Numbered from the stretch's first letter, positions 28,079 through 36,489 are shown. The stretch is DNA of 64,000 bases from Flavobacterium terrae (GCF_900142035.1 NZ_FQZI01000007.1:22634-86633), one strand, 5' to 3'. Notes: a model not told the origin generated them from the sequence alone. Numbers and translations are program-made.

Positions 28079-28949
28079 AATTTTTCTGAATTACTGTGTG
28101 AAGATGATTTGGTTTAGGTCCTTCGACAAGCTCAGGATGACGATTGGTTTTTGAGTTAAATTTTTGGCTGTTCAGCATCCAATTTCTCGCAGCGGCTTTC
28201 CAGTTTTTCATTTTTGACTTTCCACTTACCAGCCAGCCATTGCTTTGAAAATGGTTGTAGTACTTCTGCGCTTCGATTTCGGAAACATTGCATTCGCTGA
28301 AAAACTGTACTACACTTTGCCATTGTGGTGGGATTGTGTTCTCTGTTGTTTCACCTTTTTTTTCGCGCAACTTTTTTTTTGGTCCTTCGACACTTCGACT
28401 TGGCTCAGTACAGGCATGCTCAGGATGACAATTAATATCACCTGACTGATTTTTGAACTCGTCTTTTTTTAAGTCATTTTTGCTTTTGGCCAAGTTTAAA
28501 ATGTTTGTATTGTTTGTACTGTTTATATTGTTTATAGAAGATACCAGCGCTTGTTCAGTAGCTGTTTCACTACTTGTTTGCTGCTTGTTTACTTCCTGTT
28601 CAATAACTTGTTTACTTTTTGAATTGGTTTTATCGCTTCGCTTTATTGGTTTAAGTTCATGAGATAAATTGACCATTTGAAGCATACTTCCTTTAAATGG
28701 ATTATAGGAGGGCTCGTAAATAACATAGCCTTTATCATGTAGTTCTCGCATGCATTTATGATAGGTGGCTTTTGAACATATCTTGCTGATTCGCATGACC
28801 TCATCGCGAGTGATGCTTATGGGGTTCTGAAACCGGTTAAGGTTCCAGAACTGAAAGAGTGCAATGTATAGGCTGATGTGGGTTGGGTTTAGGGAATGGT
28901 CGTCTACCACCCTATCGAAATAAGCTGTGAGGTGTTTTATGTAATTCAT
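28062..28949 (-). CDS. DnaD-like replication initiator (winged-helix plus GW...KNWKAA...W module)
   Basis: A 295-residue protein. The N-terminal 100 residues form a winged-helix domain (ITRDEVMRISKICSKATYHKCMREL). A low-complexity linker is rich in N, S, K and Q. The C-terminal module FQSNGWLVSGKSKMKNWKAA...NWML near residues 229-255 is the known signature of DnaD/DnaT-like domains. It is coupled to the DnaC-like ATPase and should bind the element's replication origin. Two repeat-derived peptides are inserted in frame: CHPEHACTEPSRSVEGP near 173-189 and RHPELVEGP near 269-277. They come from intragenic palindromic repeats at 28381-28429 and 28117-28141. Confidence 0.68.
   Translation of the reverse strand: MNYIKHLTAYFDRVVDDHSLNPTHISLYIALFQFWNLNRFQNPISITRDEVMRISKICSKATYHKCMRELHDKGYVIYEPSYNPFKGSMLQMVNLSHELKPIKRSDKTNSKSKQVIEQEVNKQQTSSETATEQALVSSINNINSTNNTNILNLAKSKNDLKKDEFKNQSGDINCHPEHACTEPSRSVEGPKKKLREKKGETTENTIPPQWQSVVQFFSECNVSEIEAQKYYNHFQSNGWLVSGKSKMKNWKAAARNWMLNSQKFNSKTNRHPELVEGPKPNHLHTVIQKNYAEPL
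28117..28141. repeat. REP-like palindromic repeat inside a gene
   Basis: The sequence GGTCCTTCGACAAGCTCAGG followed by ATGAC is the short form of a repeat present again at 28381. Within the gene it is read in frame as RHPELVEGP, near the C-terminus of the DnaD-like protein. Confidence 0.65.
28381..28429. repeat. REP-like palindromic repeat inside a gene (long form)
   Basis: It starts with the same GGTCCTTCGACA and ends with the same GCTCAGGATGAC as the 28117 copy but carries 24 extra bases in the centre. It is read in frame as CHPEHACTEPSRSVEGP in the linker of the DnaD-like protein. Confidence 0.65.
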
Positions 28950-28956
28950 AATTTTT

Positions 28957-28996
28957 GAGTTGCTGAGTTACTAAGGTTCTGAGTTGCTAAGTTTTT
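28957..28996. repeat. degenerate 8-bp tandem repeat
   Basis: Five units follow one another: GAGTTGCT, GAGTTACT, AAGGTTCT, GAGTTGCT, AAGTTTTT. They lie 8 bases upstream of the DnaD-like start, between it and the excisionase-like gene. Possible iteron-like binding sites or slipped-strand repeats. Confidence 0.5.
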
Positions 28997-29044
28997 AGCT
29001 TGTGATTTTGTCATGCCATATATGCCCTAACATTGGGCTATTAG

Positions 29045-29323
29045 CTAGTTAGTTGAATTCGTTTTATTCTGTGAAAGTATCTTTTCGATATCATCGTGCG
29101 AATAAAATAAAGTCCCGCCGATTTTGGTATACGAAAGGCTTCCGTTGATTCTATAATTTTGGAGTGTGCCGGAGGAAATACCGAGTAGTTTTCTAACCTC
29201 GCTTGATTTTAACCATTGTTTTGAAGCGGATGTGGACTTGACATCCAATAACTTTTTAATATCCTCCAATAGTTCTTTCTTGAATTCTCTTAAATCTTCG
29301 GTTGTAATAATTGTTGCTGCCAT
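29045..29323 (-). CDS. excisionase-like helix-turn-helix protein
   Basis: A 92-residue protein. A charged N-terminal helix (residues 1-35) is followed by a MerR/excisionase-type winged helix: WLKSSEVRKLLGISSGTLQNYRINGSL, then YTKIGGTLFYSHDDIEKIL. This is the usual HTH_17 architecture of small DNA-binding proteins that direct excision or control transcription in Bacteroidota integrative elements. It sits between RteC and the replication pair, consistent with a role in excision or copy control. Two identical 12-base palindromes at 29438 and 29638, upstream on this strand, are candidate binding sites. Confidence 0.72.
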   Translation of the reverse strand: MAATIITTEDLREFKKELLEDIKKLLDVKSTSASKQWLKSSEVRKLLGISSGTLQNYRINGSLSYTKIGGTLFYSHDDIEKILSQNKTNSTN

Positions 29324-29437
29324 ATTGCTTTTTAAATGTTAAACGATTTTGAATGACGTCATTTCTTGTTACTTGTTTTGTTTTGTTCGAACAGGGCAAA
29401 ATTGTTGTATTTTATTCTTTTCTTTTCCCAATGCTTA

Positions 29438-29449
29438 TCGTAGTTACGA
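29438..29449. promoter_or_regulatory. 12-bp palindrome, copy 1
   Basis: TCGTAGTTACGA is an inverted repeat (TCGTA/TACGA, two-base spacer). An identical copy lies exactly 200 bases away at 29638. This one is 115 bases upstream of the excisionase-like start, in the 340-base gene-free stretch between that gene and RteC. Confidence 0.4.
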
Positions 29450-29536
29450 GAAAATTTAACATCAAAACGCTAAAAAATGCCTGTTTACAAGACAATTGAA
29501 ATCAAACTTTTTTAATCGTATTGCTTTTACCGACCA

Positions 29537-29576
29537 ACAAAAAATCCGAATTGGTATTCTTTTACCAATTCGGATT
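29537..29576 (-). terminator. intrinsic terminator after RteC
   Basis: AATCCGAATTGGTA pairs perfectly with TACCAATTCGGATT across a 6-base loop. Read on the minus strand it is followed by a T run, so it ends the transcript coming from RteC. Confidence 0.75.
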
Positions 29577-29637
29577 CAGTTTTCGGATTTTAAAAATCGT
29601 AATCAATTCATAACCAACAATTAAAAGACGTTAGACT

Positions 29638-29649
29638 TCGTAGTTACGA
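29638..29649. promoter_or_regulatory. 12-bp palindrome, copy 2
   Basis: Second copy of TCGTAGTTACGA, 15 bases past the RteC stop. The two copies flank the terminator at 29537-29576. Confidence 0.4.
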
Positions 29650-29663
29650 TTACCTACGAAACC

Positions 29664-30530
29664 TCAAACACTTTCTTCTTTACTGATTTTATGTTGCAAA
29701 TTGAGCATTAATTCTTCAAGGAATTTGGTTTTACTACTTTTTCTTTCTTTTATCTCGTTATAGGTTTTGTACACGTTGTCAAGCTTCACATTGAAAAAAT
29801 CTTCGAAAGATGAGGTAATGGTATTAATATCTGCTGCGCCATGATTCAACGCTCCACTTGAATAAAGAGCATAAATAAGCTCAATCAAGGCCGTTTTTGG
29901 AGCAGTCCAAACCAAGACCTTATGCCTTTTTTCTTGAAAAATCTCCGCGTCGTTCACTTTTAGCTTTTTCAGTGCTTCCCTGATGTAGTGGATGAACCGA
30001 TACATCGCTTTTACTTTAGACCAAAGCATATCCTGAGCAGTGGAAAATTCAGGAAACTGGTAGTAGTCGGTCATTGGGGTAAATGGGAAATTATCTCTTT
30101 GATTCCTTGTGAAAAACTGATGATCCAGGTAACTGTAGCCCTGTTCCATATAATGCACAAAATCAGCATTTTTACAGAAAAATTTATTGACTTTTTTTAA
30201 CTCCTTTTGAAGAAATTCAATCTTATATGACGTACCTGCTTTGGGCATGCGCAGCTCACAAGACCTAACTTCCGTAAAATAAATGAGATAACTCATTGGA
30301 ATGGGTTTATGATTTTTGAAGAACTCGATTTCGTCCGGTACGTTTTCAAAATCATGTTGTTCTACTTTATCTTTTAAAACCGAAAGTGTTCTATTACATA
30401 ACTGAATACCTTCGTTTGCTTTCTTTAAATGGTTTTCGTTTGTTTCTAAAATGGCATTGCACTTTTGGTTGAAATCTGTAATTTGTGCTGTAATAGTTTT
30501 CATTTGTTGTGTTTGGCTAATAGTGAGCAT
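29664..30530 (-). CDS. rteC: RteC-like regulator of element excision/transfer
   Basis: A 288-residue protein with an N-terminal helical part followed by the RteC-domain pattern: EIEFFKNHKPIPMSYLIYFTEVRSCELRMPKAG near residues 67-100, then a Tyr/Phe-rich middle (GYSYLDHQFFTRN). The C-terminal portion contains WTAPKTALIELIYALYSSGALNHG, a helix-turn-helix-like DNA-binding segment. In CTnDOT, RteC activates the excision operon. The upstream gene, 10 bases away on the same strand, is the oxoamine synthase fusion, so the two are co-transcribed. This is the strongest family evidence that the region is a Bacteroidota integrative element. Confidence 0.8.
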   Translation of the reverse strand: MLTISQTQQMKTITAQITDFNQKCNAILETNENHLKKANEGIQLCNRTLSVLKDKVEQHDFENVPDEIEFFKNHKPIPMSYLIYFTEVRSCELRMPKAGTSYKIEFLQKELKKVNKFFCKNADFVHYMEQGYSYLDHQFFTRNQRDNFPFTPMTDYYQFPEFSTAQDMLWSKVKAMYRFIHYIREALKKLKVNDAEIFQEKRHKVLVWTAPKTALIELIYALYSSGALNHGAADINTITSSFEDFFNVKLDNVYKTYNEIKERKSSKTKFLEELMLNLQHKISKEESV

Positions 30531-30540
30531 TGTTGGTTTG

Positions 30541-32967
30541 TTACTTTATTTCGTTTTGTAAACTGTTTAATGCCTCGAATGAGTAATTGTCTTTGGCTTG
30601 TATGTAGGCAATTTTAGGTGTTATTTCTGCTCCCAGTTTTCGTTTTTCGAATGTGGCCGAAAAGCCAAAATCTATTTTTGAAATGCCTAAAATATTGGCT
30701 CTCTTAATAATCTGAAACAATAACTGACGGTACAAATTCAATTCCTGAACATAGTTGTAATTCATACCAATTAGCGTTGGAACGTAAGTTCTGTTTAAAT
30801 TTTTATACCCGAATACCACACCCACCATTTCAGGTTCTATGGATTCCTTTCCTTTTAAGTATAGTATTATATATTCCCATGAAGCATATTCGCTCATTTT
30901 CCTGAATACACTTAATGGATAAGTGAAAGTATTTATAGCAAAATTATTCTCTTTTACGTTCGTATATAGCTTGTATGCTTTTTCTAATTCTAAATCTGAC
31001 AGACTACTTTTAACCTGAATATCAAAGCAGGATTCAAAAGGATGAACTTCTTTATTAAAATGTTTTCTGGAACGAGGTGACAGCTTCTTAGTAAAATCTT
31101 CAATCGTTGACCAAGTGTTGTTGGTTACTGTGCAAGCTTCCGGCATATCTACTTTTACAAAGCCTTGATTGTGTAGCACACCATTCCAATTATTATTCGT
31201 TTCAAAATCCCTAAATACCAGCATATCCGCATTTATATCATGGTATAACTCATCAACTTTTGAAAGCAATAATTTGATTGCTTCACTTTTTAAATGATGC
31301 TGACTATTACAGTAATAATGCTTTCCTTCAGTAAATAACGATCCCATGCTCAGTACTTTTGAAGTATGGTACATCGGATTTGATTTTCGTTTTTCCTCCA
31401 ACTGTTTTGAAACGGATTCCGGTAACAACATATCATCCTTCCATAGTGCGCAAGTAAAGAAAGTAACGAGGATTGGTGTACTATCGGTATCTTTTATAAT
31501 GCAGTAATAAAAGTCCCAGTTGTCCTGTGGATTCGGATTGTTCTTGAAAGTTTCTTCTAAATAACAGATTCCTTCCCAATCGAAAACACTTTGGCCTCCC
31601 AGTGAACTATTCCAAAAATATTTATCTATGTTGTGAATTGATGTTTCAAACTGAAATTTCAACAAACCGGAATTGGTACTTTCCTTTTTGAGTTTAGGAT
31701 ATGATTTTTCAAGTCGAAAACTTCTTTGGATTTTTTCCAGACTATTATCGGTTTCTTCCAAAGCTTTTGGAAAATGAAATTGCAATGCATCTGCAAGAGC
31801 TTTAATATCTTCTTTCTGATTGTGTCGTGATATCGTTATGCGAATACCAGTGTTCTTAACCGGAACGGCTGGATACAATCCCGGATTCACAAAAAAGCCT
31901 TCTTTGAAAAGCTTTTGAGTAAGATTATAAGCTGTGGCCGGCATGCCCGTTCCTATAAAGAAAACAGGGGAATCATTCTTCACGATTAGCGGCACATTTG
32001 ATTCTTCTAATAATGAATTGAAGTATGTTATTCTTTCTGTTAATTCATCTTGCAATACTGTGATTTCGGGTGATAAATGAATATCGGCAGAGCTAGAAGC
32101 TGCGGCTAGTGAAGCGGGTTCCAATTGTGCGGAAAATGTTAGTGGTCCTCCAAAGTTTTTGATTTTCTCTCTTAACTTTCCATCTGAGCAAATTAACATT
32201 GCTCCGCTTGCTCCGAATGTTTTACTTAAAGTTGAAACAATTAAAACATTGTTTGGTAATTGATTAAATGAGTCAAAAACATAGCCTGTCCCATTTTTCC
32301 CTTTCCAACTCATGCCGTGAACATCATCAAAATATAAATGTAGCTGAGTGTATTTTTGTGTAAGCATTATCAATTCAGGGATTGGTGCAAAATCGCCAAA
32401 CATTGAATATACACCATCGGCCATATACCATATTTTTCCGTTTCTGTTGCTTAGCTCTTTTATTTTGTCTTCTAACATATTAAGGTTGTTATGACGAACC
32501 ATTTCTACGGGAATCCCTCTTAGTTTGAGTTGTTGACAAGCGTTTTGTACACTCCAATGTACCTGATGGTCTAAGATAACAGCATCTTCGTCACGAACTA
32601 CTGTTGGGATAACCGCCAAATGTCCTAGTGTACTGTTTTTAGTAATTACAGGCGTTATACCATACATCCTTTCAATTTTAGCTTCCAATTCGGCATACAA
32701 TGGATTTGAAATGTATGTTTTGGAAAGCGGGAACTGGGTACCGAATTTTCGAATAGCGTTTATTGCCGCCTGCTTAATTCTTTCATCCTGCTCTAAACCG
32801 AGGTAACCGGTAGTTCCGAAATGATACATTTGCTTTCCTTGTATTTGCAATGTTCTACCGTTAAAAAAGGAATCTTCGGCATACAAATGAAGTACTCCTT
32901 CATTTTTTGCTCCCGAAATGACACTATTTACGGTGTCGATAAAGTTGTTGTGTTTAATTTTAGCCAT
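30541..32967 (-). CDS. fused alpha-oxoamine synthase (class II PLP enzyme) and GNAT-like acyltransferase
   Basis: An 808-residue protein. Residues 1 to about 400 form a PLP-dependent alpha-oxoamine synthase of the KBL/BioF/CqsA group: Gly-rich FGTTGYLGLEQDERI near 49-63, YFDDVHGMSW near 216-225 and the Schiff-base lysine in STLSKTFGASGAM near 246-258. These enzymes condense an amino acid with an acyl-CoA. Residues from about 430 resemble GNAT/FemAB-like acyltransferases (FGYKNLNRTYVPTLIGMNY, KIDFGFSATFEKRKLGAE). The combination suggests a small aminoketone-type product that is then acylated. It is co-transcribed with rteC, so the product may act in element signalling. The substrate is unknown. 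Confidence 0.75.
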   Translation of the reverse strand: MAKIKHNNFIDTVNSVISGAKNEGVLHLYAEDSFFNGRTLQIQGKQMYHFGTTGYLGLEQDERIKQAAINAIRKFGTQFPLSKTYISNPLYAELEAKIERMYGITPVITKNSTLGHLAVIPTVVRDEDAVILDHQVHWSVQNACQQLKLRGIPVEMVRHNNLNMLEDKIKELSNRNGKIWYMADGVYSMFGDFAPIPELIMLTQKYTQLHLYFDDVHGMSWKGKNGTGYVFDSFNQLPNNVLIVSTLSKTFGASGAMLICSDGKLREKIKNFGGPLTFSAQLEPASLAAASSSADIHLSPEITVLQDELTERITYFNSLLEESNVPLIVKNDSPVFFIGTGMPATAYNLTQKLFKEGFFVNPGLYPAVPVKNTGIRITISRHNQKEDIKALADALQFHFPKALEETDNSLEKIQRSFRLEKSYPKLKKESTNSGLLKFQFETSIHNIDKYFWNSSLGGQSVFDWEGICYLEETFKNNPNPQDNWDFYYCIIKDTDSTPILVTFFTCALWKDDMLLPESVSKQLEEKRKSNPMYHTSKVLSMGSLFTEGKHYYCNSQHHLKSEAIKLLLSKVDELYHDINADMLVFRDFETNNNWNGVLHNQGFVKVDMPEACTVTNNTWSTIEDFTKKLSPRSRKHFNKEVHPFESCFDIQVKSSLSDLELEKAYKLYTNVKENNFAINTFTYPLSVFRKMSEYASWEYIILYLKGKESIEPEMVGVVFGYKNLNRTYVPTLIGMNYNYVQELNLYRQLLFQIIKRANILGISKIDFGFSATFEKRKLGAEITPKIAYIQAKDNYSFEALNSLQNEIK

Positions 32968-33065
32968 TTCTGTTTTGATTAGTAGTGGGTTACGTTTGAG
33001 TTAATAAGGCGCCAAAATTGTAGATAAATTTTGGTGTGTTTTACAGCGAATTGTGCTTACTCCTA

Positions 33066-33096
33066 TTTTGACAACTCATATTCCCGAATTGACAAA
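33066..33096. promoter_or_regulatory. candidate AraC-type operator A
   Basis: TTTTG, 11 bases, then TCCCGAATTG (33082-33091) and CAAA. The same arrangement recurs at 34517-34547 right after the AraC-family gene. It lies in the 227-base divergent region between the oxoamine synthase and the small STAS-like gene. Confidence 0.4.
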
Positions 33097-33157
33097 CACT
33101 AATTGATTTTAGGGACAATTAGTTTGTTTTGTAGGTTTTTTAATTCAGTATTATTTT

Positions 33158-33165
33158 TATTTTTG
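33158..33165 (+). promoter_or_regulatory. -7 promoter element
   Basis: TATTTTTG matches TAnnTTTG, 30 bases upstream of the ATG at 33195. No well-spaced -33 element was found, which would fit activation by the nearby AraC-family protein. Confidence 0.4.
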
Positions 33166-33194
33166 CAGCATTGTATCATTTTATTTAATACATC

Positions 33195-33578
33195 ATGAAT
33201 GCAGCTCATGATTGTTACGAAAATGCGCATGCACGATTTTGCATAGCGCACGGCATTCTCTATTTTGAATATAAGCCGGAGACCGTTATTTCCTTAACTG
33301 TCGCCCGAAAAGTCGTGTCTGACCGAATCCAATTTCAAAACAAAACAACTTATCCTGTTTTATGTGATATCAGAGGTGTAAAAGATTCGGACAAAGCCGG
33401 TAGGGATTACCTGGCTCAATTTGGTTCGGTACTTACTAAAGCTGTTGCCATTCTTGGTAATCCGCAAGTTTCTGAAACTATGGGAGATTTTTATCTAAGG
33501 ATAAACAAACCCACTATTCCCACTTTATTTTTCACTGATGAAGAACAAGCGTTAGCTTTCCTGAAATCTTATTTATAA
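33195..33578 (+). CDS. small cytoplasmic protein, possibly STAS/SpoIIAA-like
   Basis: A 127-residue soluble protein without a signal peptide. It has a beta-alpha pattern: ARFCIAHGILYFEY, then a helix, TYPVLCDIRGVKDSD, a helix, AVAILGNP, and a final PTIPTLFFTDEEQALAFLKSYL strand-helix pair. This alternation resembles STAS/SEC14-like folds, and the position beside an AraC-family regulator (18 bases) suggests a regulatory partner. Identification is by pattern only. The start ATG at 33195 is preceded by a -7 element at 33158. Confidence 0.5.
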   Translation: MNAAHDCYENAHARFCIAHGILYFEYKPETVISLTVARKVVSDRIQFQNKTTYPVLCDIRGVKDSDKAGRDYLAQFGSVLTKAVAILGNPQVSETMGDFYLRINKPTIPTLFFTDEEQALAFLKSYL

Positions 33579-33596
33579 TTAAATTTTAAAGCGTGT

Positions 33597-34508
33597 ATGC
33601 ATAGGGAAATCAATCAGAAACGAATGCACAGTATCCGGCAAATGTTACTTGAAATGGCCAGTGGTAATTTTAGTCAGCGGATAGTTCGAACTGAGGAAGA
33701 TGATGAACTGGAATCTTTAGCAGTTCTTATCAATATGGTAGCCGAGGAAATGCAAGAAACGCTGTTTCCCAAAGGCTATATCAATACACATCATTTGCAA
33801 CAAAGCCTTAACACTTTGAGTTTCATTGTTGATGAAAACTTTATTATTCACAGTACAATACCGGAAACTTATCTCGTTTTAAATTACGATACAACTTCAC
33901 TTGAAGGACTGGAATTTGTAAAAATTTTAACGGACAGTTCTTCTCAGAATTTTGACAGATTATTGCCAACCATCTTACTTAATGAAAAGGTTTCTACTCT
34001 TTCCTTGTGCTATCTTACTTCCGACCAAAAGGAAGTCTTATCATTGTTTAGTAGCATATCGAAAATATCCAATGAAAACCGTTTTATTATTCATTCCATT
34101 CTTGCTGATTCAACAGAGAGTGATAACAACTCTGAGGATGTAAATTCCGCTTTCAGACAACCTAAAACGAGACGGGACGATGCCCGATTAATGCAGCAGG
34201 TATATGATTATATTTTATCGAATTTAGAAAACCCACTTCCTTCTCTTAAAGAGCTTTCCAAAATTTTTGGAACCAATGAACATAAGCTAAAAGAAGCTTT
34301 TAAATATTTCTTTAATACCAGTATCTATCAGTTTTATAATGACGAACGACTAAAAAGAGTTCACTTACTTATTGAGCAAACCAATATGCCACTAAAGAGC
34401 ATTGCTTACATGAATGGTTTTAATACCTATCCCAATTTTTCTAAAGCCTTCAAGAAAAAATACGGTTACTCACCCAACGATTTAAAGAGAGACAACGACA
34501 ACCTGTAA
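33597..34508 (+). CDS. AraC-family transcriptional regulator with HAMP-like N-terminus
   Basis: A 303-residue protein. The first 55 residues (SIRQMLLEMASGNFSQRIVRTEEDDELESLAVLINMVAEEM) look like a HAMP-type linker without membrane helices. A PAS-like middle (about 75-180) is followed by the two helix-turn-helix motifs of AraC/XylS proteins: SLKELSKIFGTNEHKLKEAFK and the final KSIAYMNGFNTYPNFSKAFKKKYGYSPNDLKR. It probably controls the adjoining MauE/DUF6520 genes and perhaps the SusCD system. Paired sequence elements on both sides of the gene (33066 and 34517) are candidate operators. The ligand is not predictable. Confidence 0.8.
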   Translation: MHREINQKRMHSIRQMLLEMASGNFSQRIVRTEEDDELESLAVLINMVAEEMQETLFPKGYINTHHLQQSLNTLSFIVDENFIIHSTIPETYLVLNYDTTSLEGLEFVKILTDSSSQNFDRLLPTILLNEKVSTLSLCYLTSDQKEVLSLFSSISKISNENRFIIHSILADSTESDNNSEDVNSAFRQPKTRRDDARLMQQVYDYILSNLENPLPSLKELSKIFGTNEHKLKEAFKYFFNTSIYQFYNDERLKRVHLLIEQTNMPLKSIAYMNGFNTYPNFSKAFKKKYGYSPNDLKRDNDNL

Positions 34509-34516
34509 TTTCTCCC

Positions 34517-34547
34517 TTTTGGATAAGTTGTTGTCCCGAATTGCAAA
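34517..34547. promoter_or_regulatory. candidate AraC-type operator B
   Basis: TTTTG, 12 bases, then TCCCGAATTG (34534-34543) and CAAA, nearly the same as the element at 33066-33096. It starts 8 bases after the AraC-family stop and about 60-85 bases before the MauE/DoxX-like start. Confidence 0.4.
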
Positions 34548-34603
34548 GCCTTTATTAATTGTATTTCAGAATTTTACATCATTAAACTAAACCAGTTAAT
34601 GCT

Positions 34604-35047
34604 ATGAAACTGAATGACCCATTAAAGAAGATTTTTGTTGAGATTGTCTGTTTACTATACATACTTCTATTTGTATATGCAGCTGTTAGTAAACTTCTTG
34701 ATTTTGAAAACTTTCAAGTTCAAATAGGGCAATCACCATTACTTAGTGCCTTTGCAGGCTGGGTAGCTTGGGGTGTTCCTGTCTTTGAATTACTAATCGT
34801 GTCTCTTTTGGTTGTTCCAAAATCAAGATTATTAGGTCTTATTGCCTCCTTTACCTTGATGGTTATGTTCACGGTTTATATCGTAATCATTTTGAATTTC
34901 AGCTCGTTTGTACCCTGCTCCTGCGGTGGGATACTTGAAAAAATGGGTTGGACGGAACATTTGGTATTTAACCTTGTTTTTGTATTACTGGCAGTAACCG
35001 CTATTTTGATATTTACAAAGCAAAACCCTAAAACCGATCTATTATGA
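34604..35047 (+). CDS. MauE/DoxX-family redox-associated membrane protein
   Basis: A 147-residue inner-membrane protein with four predicted helices (about residues 12-30, 45-68, 72-98, 115-138). The Cys pair and context SFVPCSCGGILEKMGW lie between helices 3 and 4, as in the MauE/DoxX redox family. MauE-type proteins serve disulphide formation in exported proteins. The stop overlaps the start of the next gene by 4 bases (ATGA), so the two are translationally coupled. The partner substrate may be the four-Cys DUF6520 protein downstream; that is inference from context. Confidence 0.72.
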   Translation: MKLNDPLKKIFVEIVCLLYILLFVYAAVSKLLDFENFQVQIGQSPLLSAFAGWVAWGVPVFELLIVSLLVVPKSRLLGLIASFTLMVMFTVYIVIILNFSSFVPCSCGGILEKMGWTEHLVFNLVFVLLAVTAILIFTKQNPKTDLL

Positions 35048-36099
35048 AATGGAGAAAGATATATTCCGTATTATTACTCTGCCTGTTTTTAGCAACGGGA
35101 TTCGTAACCTTACTTTTTGTTTTGTCTGAAGGTATTATGCATCACCACAATACATTTGTGCGTCGTTTTCCAAAAATGTTGGCAACACCTTCTTATCAAA
35201 CCGATATAAAATATAACTCTTACTATTTTGCAGGTACCGGTAATGGTAGAATTTATTTAGGAAATTCTACCACTCCTCTACAGATAATGGTTCTTGATAC
35301 TCTTTTAAAAACGAGAGAATATCATACCATTACTCTTAATGATACTACCCTGCCCTTTCGTTCGGTACAGGTTAAAGTAACTCCCCCTTACTTTTATGTT
35401 CTGGATGGTACAGTTCCTTGTATTTACAAAGGAAAAACGAAAAACTGGAAAGCATTCCTTAAGTATAAAGGAACAACTAATTTTTCTCAAGCTGAAATTA
35501 TGGATTCGACAAGTATTGTATTTAGAGGACAGAGCACTGTTGGTGAAAACATAATTGGGAAATTTAACCTTACTGATACCAATAGTATTGTTTATGGAAC
35601 TGACTTACTACAAAAACAAATTGACGGTGTTTTTGATACCGATGGTGTTTTGAACTATGATTCAAAAATGAAACAAATCGTTTATTTATACCGTTACCGA
35701 AACCAATTTATTGTAGCCGATTCTAATCTTAAACTCAAGTATAGAGGAAAAACGATAGATACCATTAGCAAAGCACAGTTAAAAATAGCGTACATCAAGA
35801 ACCGACGAGAGAGAACTTTTGCCGCACCACCCCTTGTGGTGAATAAAACAAGTAGTACATCCAACAATTTACTTTTTGTAAACTCTGCTTTGTTGGGGAA
35901 ATATGAATCACTAGAAATATGGAAACATGCCAGTATTATTGATGTTTACAATATAGCTGATTCAACTTACCTATCAAGCTTTTATGTATATGACAGTAAC
36001 GGTAAAAAGATGAAAAGCTTTATGGTTTATGGTAATCGATTGTTTGCCCTGATTGGTACCGAACTTGTTTCTTATGAACTGAATAAAGATTTATTATAA
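35044..36099 (+). CDS. membrane-anchored, beta-rich exported protein of unknown function
   Basis: A 351-residue protein. One N-terminal membrane helix (residues 6-30, uncleaved signal type) is followed by repeated beta segments such as YYFAGTGNGRIYLGN, VTPPYFYVLDGTVPCIYKG and KQIVYLYRYRNQFIVADSNLKL, which suggest a six- or seven-bladed propeller in the periplasm. It lacks recognisable catalytic motifs. It is coupled to the MauE-like gene by a 4-base overlap, and the DUF6520 gene follows after 114 bases. This order (MauE-like, propeller-like, DUF6520) appears to be a conserved flavobacterial cassette. The role is unknown. Confidence 0.6.
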   Translation: MKWRKIYSVLLLCLFLATGFVTLLFVLSEGIMHHHNTFVRRFPKMLATPSYQTDIKYNSYYFAGTGNGRIYLGNSTTPLQIMVLDTLLKTREYHTITLNDTTLPFRSVQVKVTPPYFYVLDGTVPCIYKGKTKNWKAFLKYKGTTNFSQAEIMDSTSIVFRGQSTVGENIIGKFNLTDTNSIVYGTDLLQKQIDGVFDTDGVLNYDSKMKQIVYLYRYRNQFIVADSNLKLKYRGKTIDTISKAQLKIAYIKNRRERTFAAPPLVVNKTSSTSNNLLFVNSALLGKYESLEIWKHASIIDVYNIADSTYLSSFYVYDSNGKKMKSFMVYGNRLFALIGTELVSYELNKDLL

Positions 36100-36213
36100 G
36101 GTTTTAAACCAATTAAAAAATAAAACAACTTTTGAAAATATACCGGCCAGTATCAGGGGTAAGATTGAAAACCTGTAAAAAAGAGTAAATCATCACTTTT
36201 AATTTTAATTATC

Positions 36214-36489
36214 ATGAAAAGCAATTTTTTAAAAATGATTTTGCCGATGGCTGCCATTGCGGTTGCCTTGACTGGCGCATTTAGTACTAATGCCATGAAT
36301 ACCAAATCTAAAACAGTGGCTTTAGTACAAGGGTACCATTTCATTTCACAAAGTAATCCTTGTCAGGCTGCTGATATGTGTGAAACAAGTGGAACTTCAT
36401 TTTGTCGCGTTGGCGGAGGTGTTGCCACACCACGCCTTTGGGCAAAGGATACTAATGGTAATTGTGTAATCCCGCTGTACAAACCATAA
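36214..36489 (+). CDS. DUF6520-like secreted mini-protein with four cysteines
   Basis: A 91-residue precursor. The N-terminal signal (KMILPMAAIAVALTGAFSTNAM, about residues 7-28) gives a mature part of about 60 residues. Four cysteines lie in NPCQAADMCE, TSFCRVG and NGNCVIP, followed by a short C-terminal tail. The arrangement fits two disulphides. I recognise the signal-like N-terminus and spacing as DUF6520. The family has no established function. A strong terminator follows at 36521. It is convergent with an S9 peptidase, which could process or degrade it or a related peptide. Confidence 0.68.
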   Translation: MKSNFLKMILPMAAIAVALTGAFSTNAMNTKSKTVALVQGYHFISQSNPCQAADMCETSGTSFCRVGGGVATPRLWAKDTNGNCVIPLYKP

